Shown in pieces: positions 14,052 to 19,279 of a stretch of DNA of 19,279 nt. Location of the stretch: positions 1 through 19,279 of the forward strand of contig JADJQR010000010.1 in the NCBI GenBank assembly GCA_016712675.1, written 5' to 3'. Every line of letters starts with the position of its first letter. The first letter of the stretch is position 1. The notes below the pieces were generated by a model. That model searched no databases. It was not told the origin of the DNA and saw only the letters and a program-made list of their open reading frames with translations. A program made the translations under genes and the position numbers. Origin of the DNA: a bacterium (GTDB lineage Bacteria; Krumholzibacteriota; Krumholzibacteriia; LZORAL124-64-63).

Positions 14052-15302
14052 TCAGGCCGTGGCCGTGGTCTGGAAGACCTTCACGGCGTTCCCGTCCTGC
14101 AGGGTGCCATCGGCTCGCTGGAAGCCGAGGAAGCCCTTCTGCAGGTAGTCGGCGTAGCGCTCGTTGAGTTGGAGGAGCGTCAGGCCGGTGACCAGGCGGG
14201 CGACGTACGCGGTGCGGATGTTCCCGAACAGCAACGACTTGGACGAGGTCTCCAGGGTCGCCATGTCGTTGTTCAGAACGAGCGGATACCCAAGCAGAGT
14301 GTCAGGCACTCCGGCCTGGAGAGACGGCTCCCACAGGGGGCGGCCCTGCGAGTCCTTGAGCTTGCGGATCGCCTTGCGCACGCTCTGGTGGCCCATGAAC
14401 TTCAGGCCCTCGCCGCCGCCGTACGCCGGATCGAGGCTCTCCACCAGATCCGCCAGGTCGTCATACCCGATGCCCTTGGTGGTGGCGAAGGACCCGGTGC
14501 CGGTCACACCGACAGTCGCCGAGGTGACGATCCCGTCCGGCTGCGCCGTTCCGGTGCCCGTGGTGAAGTGCTGGTTGAGGATGCGGCCGACCCGCTCGCC
14601 CAGTTTGCGCTGCAGCCAGTCCGGGAAGTTGAACGCGCCGTCCTGGATGAGTTGGTACGACACGCGCACGAGCTTGCTCGTGTACATGTGGGCGTCGACA
14701 GAGGCAGTCCCGATCACGACATCCTGCTCCGTGACCTGCGTGTTCTCGGCCAGGATGGCGCCGACGTTGCCGGTGTCGTCGTTCGTCGGCCACTGGAGAT
14801 TGGCGCCAGATTCGGTCTCGATGACCTCGGCCTCGCGAAGCATGGGGCCGTACCACTTCAGCGTCTCGACGAACTTCTGCCGGAACTCCGGTGGAACGGT
14901 GTACCCGCCGGCTGCGCCCGTTCCGACGCCAGCGGCGTTCTTGATGTCGGTCCAGCCGAGATCACGAAGCGCCTTGCGGTCGTCGTGGGTCATCTCCTCG
15001 CCGTGCAGCCATGCGTCGAAGACGCGGGCGTACTGCTCGGCGCGGGCGTCGCCGCTGGAGTCCCCGGTCGGGGGGACGACCCGGGACCGGTCCACATGGC
15101 TGAACTGCGCGTCGAGCGCATCAGCCTTCTCGGATCGATCGATGCGCGCACCGATGCTGTCGAGGTCGGCCTCCAGCCGATCGTAGGTTCCCCGCTCCTC
15201 CCCGGTGAAGTCCCGGTTCTCGGACTCGGCCCCGTTGATGAGGGTCTGCATCTGCTGCCAGATGTTCGCCCGCTGCTCGCGCAACTTCTGCGTGTCCGCC
15301 AT
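14052..15302 (-). CDS. Major capsid protein, HK97 family, 416 aa
   Basis: ATG 15302 has AGGAAG 8 bases upstream and no other plausible start. Residues 1-95 form a charged helical delta (scaffold) domain: LREQRANIWQQMQTLINGA, RGTYDRLEADLDSIGARIDR, RVVPPTGDSSGDAR. Mature-capsid text follows: GVGTGAAGGYTVPPEFRQKF, MLREAEVIETESGANLQWPT, FNFPDWLQRKLGERVGRILN, TTGTGTAQPDGIVT, LGYPLVLNNDMATL and NERYADYLQKGFLGFQRADG. The order and spacing match HK97-type capsids with an N-terminal scaffold removed by the prohead protease encoded just upstream. I see no clear cleavage site. The frame is intact. Strong expression is expected, and the hairpin at 13816-13866 lies shortly downstream. Confidence 0.93.
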   Translation of the reverse strand: MADTQKLREQRANIWQQMQTLINGAESENRDFTGEERGTYDRLEADLDSIGARIDRSEKADALDAQFSHVDRSRVVPPTGDSSGDARAEQYARVFDAWLHGEEMTHDDRKALRDLGWTDIKNAAGVGTGAAGGYTVPPEFRQKFVETLKWYGPMLREAEVIETESGANLQWPTNDDTGNVGAILAENTQVTEQDVVIGTASVDAHMYTSKLVRVSYQLIQDGAFNFPDWLQRKLGERVGRILNQHFTTGTGTAQPDGIVTSATVGVTGTGSFATTKGIGYDDLADLVESLDPAYGGGEGLKFMGHQSVRKAIRKLKDSQGRPLWEPSLQAGVPDTLLGYPLVLNNDMATLETSSKSLLFGNIRTAYVARLVTGLTLLQLNERYADYLQKGFLGFQRADGTLQDGNAVKVFQTTATA

Positions 15303-15437
15303 GGCGGCTTCCTGCCTTTCTTCCGCGTCGCGGAATGTCCCCCGCTCGCGGACGCGGCGGGTGTCGTGCGAGCGCCATCCGGGCGCGCGCATCACCCCGA
15401 CGAGTTGGTCTCGGCGGGGTTGCTCGTGTTTGTTCCG

Positions 15438-16178
15438 TCAGGCCAGGTCGTGTCGGCGACCGTTGAGGCGGTGCCGCGCCCTGGTCGACTCGGGCAATGC
15501 GGCCGCATGGGCTGGCCCTGGTGCTTCGCTGCGGCCCGCGTACCGGAACGCCGACAGATCGAACGACGCCTTCGGTGCGCCGCCTGCATCCCCGACCAGG
15601 TCAGCGAGTCCGGCGCTGACGGCCTCCTCGGCCGAGTACCACGTCTCTGCGAGCATCGCCGCCCGCCACTGCTCGACGGGCGCGCCGGAGCGAGCGGCAT
15701 AGATCGAAGCGATGTTGTCGCTGATCCTGTCGAGCAGATCGCCAGTGGAGTGCATGACCTCTGCAGACCCGACGCAGATGCCCCACGCGTCGTGGATCAT
15801 CATCTGCGAGTTGGGCGCCATGGTGACGAGGTCCGCCGACGCGGCCAGGAAGGACGCGGCCGACGCGGCGATGCCGTCGACGACCACCTCCAGCCTGGCG
15901 GAGTGCGCACGGAGCATGTTCTTGATCGTGATCGCCTCGAAGACCTCGCCGCCCGGCGAGTTCAGGTGCAGGCGGATGAGCCGAGTGTCGGCAGGCAGTT
16001 GATCGAGGGCGCCAGCGAACTCCTTGGCGGACACCCCCCACTCCCCACCCCACGAATCGATGGGGTCGTACAGTCGCAGGACCGCGATCCCGTCTTCGGC
16101 GGCATCGCTCGTCAACACAGATGCGCGAATCCCCTCATGGGGTCGCACGGAGCCACGGAACCGGTACGTGTCACGCAT
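15438..16178 (-). CDS. Prohead protease, ClpP/S14-like, 246 aa
   Basis: ATG 16178 overlaps the portal stop by eight bases. Residues 31-45 (IAVLRLYDPIDSWGG) and RLIRLHLNSPGGEVFEA (66-82) give the ClpP-like handle and oxyanion loop. GIAASAASFLA has Ser106 as nucleophile, QMMIHDAW has His129, and DLLDRISDNIASIYAARSG carries the third-residue candidates (Asp154 in ClpP numbering is equivalent to this helix). WYSAEEAVSAGLADLVGD near 180-197 is the usual family end. This protease removes the capsid delta domain during prohead maturation. The last 30 residues (from about 217) are low complexity. Another frame there reads TASTVADTTWPDGTNTSNPA and ends at 15392, so the true C-terminus may be one indel away. 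Confidence 0.88.
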   Translation of the reverse strand: MRDTYRFRGSVRPHEGIRASVLTSDAAEDGIAVLRLYDPIDSWGGEWGVSAKEFAGALDQLPADTRLIRLHLNSPGGEVFEAITIKNMLRAHSARLEVVVDGIAASAASFLAASADLVTMAPNSQMMIHDAWGICVGSAEVMHSTGDLLDRISDNIASIYAARSGAPVEQWRAAMLAETWYSAEEAVSAGLADLVGDAGGAPKASFDLSAFRYAGRSEAPGPAHAAALPESTRARHRLNGRRHDLA

Positions 16179-17399
16179 TCTGGGATGCCTCCTGGGGCGT
16201 CAGGGTCGAATCGGTCTCACCGAGGAGGCCCATGTTCAGCGGTCGGTATCTGACATCGCCGCCTTCGACGGGCGGGAGTTCCTCAAGCGCGCGGATCTCG
16301 TTCGTCGAGAAGGCGCCCAGGTTCCACATTCCGTGGTAGAAGGCTTGGCGCTGAGTGGAGTCGCCGCGAAGGAGCCCCTCCACCGAGTAGCGGACATAGA
16401 CGCTCTCAGGCCGGACCATCCTCGACAGCCGCTGCTCGACCCTGGCCAGCCAAGGGCGCAGCGTGTACACAACAAAGCCGATGCCCTGCTGCTCAATCCC
16501 GGTGCCCCACGACGTTGACCGGTCCGTATCCATGAGCATGTGTGGGGGGACGCCGAACATGCGCGCCACCTCGGCAACCTGGAACTTGCGCGTCTCCAAG
16601 AACTGCGCGTCATCGGGCGGGATGGTCAGCTGGGTGAAGTCAGCGCCCGAATCGAGGACGATCGTCGAGTGAGACGAGTTCAGACCCGAGCGCTTAGCCT
16701 GCCAGCGCTCCTGCAACTCGTCGGCCTTGCCGGGAGTCAGCTTCTGCTCCGTGCGCAGGATGCCCGTCGCCAAGGTGCCGTTCGCGAAGAACCTTGCCCC
16801 CGAACTCCTCGGCCGCCAGCGACAGCCCGAGGCCCTGCCTGGCCGCCGTCACCGGCGACATTCCCAGCGTCCCGTCGAAGCCGAACCCCGGGGATGTGCA
16901 GGATGTTCTTCTCGGTCTCAGGTTCCCCGTCAACCTCGAAGAACTTCTTGCCACCGTCGCTGGTGCGCCCGACCTTCACACGCGCCGGATGGATGGGCCA
17001 CAGTTCGCGGATCTGGCCGGACTGGTCCCGGAGCTTCCACAGGTAGGCGTTGCCCCAGAGGGCGACGTGGGCGAACACCGTCTCCCAGAGCTCGAATGAC
17101 GTCAGGTCCGGGTGCGGGGTGGCCAGCAGTGTCGCCGCCGGACCGGTGGCCCGCCGCTTGCGCGCGTCCCCGTCCTGCTCGTATGCGTGCAGGGGTAGTG
17201 ACGCACATGTCCCCGCGATGAGGTTGACGGCCCGCCACACGGCCATCACCCCGAGCGACTTCTCAGGCGTGACCGTCACCCCGGCTGCCACTTTCCCCGA
17301 CTCGAAGAGGGTTATCAGCGTCGGGTCGGTCAGAGGGCGCGCCGGGTCCTCGATGGACGCGCGCACGGATCGTGCAGCCAGCGAGCTGAGGAAGGTCAC
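16171..17399 (-). CDS. Portal protein, HK97 family (two frameshifts)
   Basis: GTG 17399 overlaps the upstream stop as GTGA, with GGAGA upstream. The N-terminal half reads SLGVMAVWRAVNLIAGTCAS, LPLHAYEQDGD, LWETVFAHVALWGNAYLW and QIRELWPIHPARVKVGR. The frame breaks at CCCCGGGG (16886-16893), which should be one base shorter, and again at the C5 run 16797-16801. With both corrections the middle reads IPGFGFDGTLGMSPVTAARQ, LSLAAEEFGARFFANGTLAT, and joins GILRTEQKLTPGKADELQ. The C-terminal half is clean: VAEVARMFGVPPHMLMDTDR, TLRPWLARVEQRLS and YSVEGLLRGDSTQRQAFYH. This gives 408 residues, the usual size of the dodecameric portal that admits DNA and anchors the terminase. Confidence 0.9.
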
Positions 17400-17569
17400 G
17401 ACTTATCTCCTTCCGTGCGCTCCAAGGCGAAGACGATTCCGCAGATCGCCGAGCCGCCGACGATGAATGCGGCTGGCGTAGACAGGAGGGCCACCCCTGT
17501 GACGACGGCCGCGAGCCCTGCGAGGAAGGCGAACGCGCGCAATGCAGCCACAGCCGCCCCCTTGGTCAC
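17396..17569 (-). CDS. 57-residue two-helix membrane protein between terminase and portal
   Basis: GTG 17569 overlaps the terminase stop as GTGA and the gene stops inside the portal start as GTGA. The sequence has two hydrophobic helices, about 10-29 (LRAFAFLAGLAAVVTGVALL) and 32-50 (PAAFIVGGSAICGIVFALE), separated by a short turn, with a basic N-terminus and a charged tail (RTEGDKS). Small two-TM genes at this spot are known in many actinophages but their role is not established; membrane anchoring or superinfection effects are guesses. It is shorter than the usual detection limit and easily missed. Confidence 0.72.
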   Translation of the reverse strand: MTKGAAVAALRAFAFLAGLAAVVTGVALLSTPAAFIVGGSAICGIVFALERTEGDKS

Positions 17570-18981
17570 CAGACGTTGAACCCTGCGGACTCCTGCGACC
17601 TGGCCACATGCGCCGCCAGAGTGACTGCTTCCAGCATCGAGATGTCCGCGCCACCGCGGCGGCCGAACACTCGCCGGTCGCCGACGTTGCGCCACGTCGC
17701 CACACGCACCGCGTCGTTGATCTCGCGGTGATCCGGGTGGACCACACCGCCGGTCTGCTCGACCATCCGCCACAGGTCGGCGCACGCATCGACGTACGAC
17801 GCGAACTCGACCAGCGTCAGATCCACGCCGGCATCGACGAGGTCATCCACGAGATCCGACAGTGGCCCCTTCGGGTCGACCGCCACCGCGCAGCCGCGCT
17901 CATCCTGGATGCGCTTCGCCTCCGCGATCAGCCACCGCTGCCCCACCTTGCGGTCCACGGCGCCGACGACGATGTCCTCACCTGCGAGGCCGGCCGCACC
18001 GATCGAGCCGTACAGCCCATCCACCGACCCGGCAAGACCCAAGACCAGCCCGTCAGGCAGCGCCCCCTAGGAGTTGCCGCGGGACGACCACGACGGCATG
18101 ATCTTCGGGCCGTTGTCCTCATCCCAGATGCCCAGGCCCTCACGGTCGAAGTCCTCATGGGTCAACTTGCGCATGAGTCGCTGGATCGACTGCGCAGGTG
18201 TCCGGTGCGGGTATGACGGGTTCGCTATCGCCCACGTCTTAGGGCTCTTCCGGTCCGCGCCGCGCTCGGCGCCAACCTCGATCCATGCCCCATCCGTCAG
18301 CTCGCCGGCGTACGCCTGGCGCCGCATCCGCGAGAACGCCTCCGAGTCGTCCTCCGGCCGCGGCGGCGTGCCCACGAAGAGGGCCAGACCGAACGCCGAG
18401 ACGTTCATGGTCGCCAGCATGTTCGCTAGCGCCTTGTCCGACAGGATCTGCGCCTCGTCGAACACCATCACGTCGACAGCCGGGATGCCACGACCGAATC
18501 CGCGTTCCCGAGCGCCGAACAAGATGCGGGACCCGTTGCGGAACCGGATCTCCTCGTCGCCGGACCCCGTGTAGACCTTGAGGACATACGGCCTTACCCG
18601 CAGGCGATCAGCGAACGCCTGCATCGCCAGGAACGTCTCACCGTGCGTCCTCGAGTGATGCGCCGACCAGATGACCAGCAGCCCCGGACGCAGGATGCAC
18701 AGGGCGAAGATCAGGGCGCCGATCAGGTACGTCTTGCCAACCTGCCGCGGCAAGGACATTTCCCCACCGTCGACCATCGACGCGAGAGACCCATCAGCCC
18801 TCTTGGCCAGGATTAGACGCCCAGCGCCGTCCTGCCACCCGTCGAACGAGACCCCCAACTTGCGCTCACACAGCGACCGCACGGCCGGCCAGCCCGTCGA
18901 CACGATCCCGCGGGGAGCGACGACCTTCCGGGCGACCTCAGAGAGCCGTTTCGTCCCAGGCTTCGTCAGGGACGTGGTCAC
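17566..18981 (-). CDS. Terminase large subunit with an in-frame TAG codon
   Basis: GTG 18981 has AGGAGG nine bases upstream and overlaps the small terminase gene by 44 bp. Residues 76-84 (SLPRQVGKT) are Walker A, VMVFDEAQ (171-178) Walker B and FVGTPP (202-207) the coupling motif. After IMPSWSSRGNS the codon at 18069-18067 is TAG (codon 305). In the same frame GALPDGLVLGLAGSVDG and the nuclease domain continue without a break: VVGAVDRK, AVAVDPKGPLSDLVDDLVDA and SMLEAVTLAAHVARS, to TGA 17566-17568, for 471 codons. The RNase H-like nuclease cuts concatemers and the ATPase packages DNA through the portal. The first Asp expected in the GFDGS-like strand is Ala317 (GLAGS) here. TAG may be a sequencing error, a real nonsense mutation, or a gene split with a TTG start at 18042. 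Confidence 0.85.
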
Positions 18982-19243
18982 CCTCGTCTGCCTCCTGCTT
19001 GGCCCTCGCGTCGATCGCCTCAATCTCGCGGCTGATCTCCTGCAGGCGCCGGGTCAACGCTGCCAGGTCACGCGGTGGGCAGTTGGGGTCCTCAACCGTC
19101 TTCGCCACACGCCCGCGCATGGCGACCAGCAGCGCACGAGGATCACCGGCCTCAGCAGCCTCGATGATTGACAGCGCCCGGACCTTCGCCTGCGGCTTCT
19201 CACCAGGGGCAGCGACCCGCAGAGGCGCACGACGAGACGCCAT
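18938..19243 (-). CDS. Terminase small subunit-like protein, 101 aa
   Basis: ATG 19243 is preceded by GAGGGGG. The product opens with a basic, Pro/Ala-rich leader (MASRRAPLRVAAPGEKPQAK) and continues RALSIIEAAEAGDPRALLVA, MRGRVAKTVEDPNCPPRDL, and AALTRRLQEISREIEAIDAR, ending with an acidic tail DEGDHVPDEAWDETAL. The A-E-A-G-D-x-R-A-L-V-A-M-R segment, a P-P-R-D-L-A-A-L link and a coiled helix are usual for actinophage TerS, which binds the packaging site and positions TerL. The 44-bp overlap with TerL and the position first in the module support the call. There is no HNH gene in the window, so I cannot tell whether one lies upstream. Confidence 0.8.
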   Translation of the reverse strand: MASRRAPLRVAAPGEKPQAKVRALSIIEAAEAGDPRALLVAMRGRVAKTVEDPNCPPRDLAALTRRLQEISREIEAIDARAKQEADEGDHVPDEAWDETAL

Positions 19244-19279
19244 CGAGGACCCCCTCGGGAAAAACGTGGTAGATAGATC

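Noticed and set aside
13818-16253. Long plus-strand open frame of 811 codons over capsid and protease
   Set aside because: It is the antisense of the capsid, 58-residue and protease genes, which have clear family motifs. High GC keeps antisense frames open. Its text lacks any domain and crosses several minus-strand gene borders.
633-17399. Widespread pseudogene formation as evidence of an ancient prophage remnant
   Set aside because: The breaks are mostly single-base run-length changes, cluster at one end, and leave reading frames and motifs intact on both sides with no large deletions or insertion sequences. Sequencing error explains this better, though it is not proven.
18067-18069. Reassignment of TAG as a sense codon in this phage
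   Set aside because: TAG is used as a normal stop at 2833-2835, where it abuts the Shine-Dalgarno of the next gene, and at 5616-5618. A single TAG in TerL is not enough to propose recoding, and no suppressor tRNA is seen.
1-19279. CRISPR array, tRNA genes, defence genes or att core
   Set aside because: I saw no evenly spaced DNA repeats with unique spacers, no cloverleaf-like segments and no integrase or defence domain. All supported genes are packaging, virion or lysis genes apart from the plus-strand unknown.

Overview
The window is a high-GC (roughly two-thirds G+C by eye) late-gene block of a tailed bacteriophage or prophage, almost certainly of an actinobacterium. Evidence for the host is the strong GC3 bias, frequent GTG starts, GTGA/ATGA 4-bp overlaps at gene junctions, and the families present: HK97-type portal, ClpP-like protease and capsid, an actinophage-style amidase, and a LamG-type minor tail protein. 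No sheath or baseplate genes are visible and there is a tape measure of about 545 residues, so the virion is best read as a siphovirus with a tail near 80 nm.

Nearly everything is transcribed right to left on the minus strand. From the right edge: small terminase (19243-18938), large terminase (18981-17566, interrupted by an in-frame TAG), a two-helix membrane protein, portal, prohead protease, major capsid, a 58-residue protein, a large hairpin (13816-13866), head-tail connector, tail terminator-like protein, a 66-residue protein, tail tube, HK97-gp10-like protein, tail assembly chaperones G and G-T joined by a -1 frameshift at a GGGCCCT slippery site, tape measure and a 797-residue LamG minor tail protein. 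After these come a receptor-binding-like protein and an unknown. A lysis group (4-TM protein, 1-TM coiled-coil protein, zinc amidase) follows. The block ends with small proteins, an Ig-like protein, a GH26-like glycosidase, a beta-structured tail protein and a long Ala/Thr/Val-rich repeat tail-fibre gene. A strong hairpin at about 588-617 ends the cluster. A convergent plus-strand gene, partial at the left edge, faces it.

Single-base indels, mostly in runs of 3-6 identical bases, break many genes that otherwise reconstruct perfectly: portal, tail terminator, tape measure, amidase, Ig-like protein, glycosidase and tail fibre. The density rises sharply towards the left end, while large genes between 5 and 9 kb and between 13.3 and 16.2 kb are intact. 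This looks more like uncorrected sequencing error near a contig end than biological decay, although a decaying prophage cannot be excluded from one sequence. Genes broken this way are annotated over their full reconstructed span, with the proposed shift points stated.

No tRNA, rRNA, CRISPR array, integrase, repressor, insertion sequence or att site was recognised.
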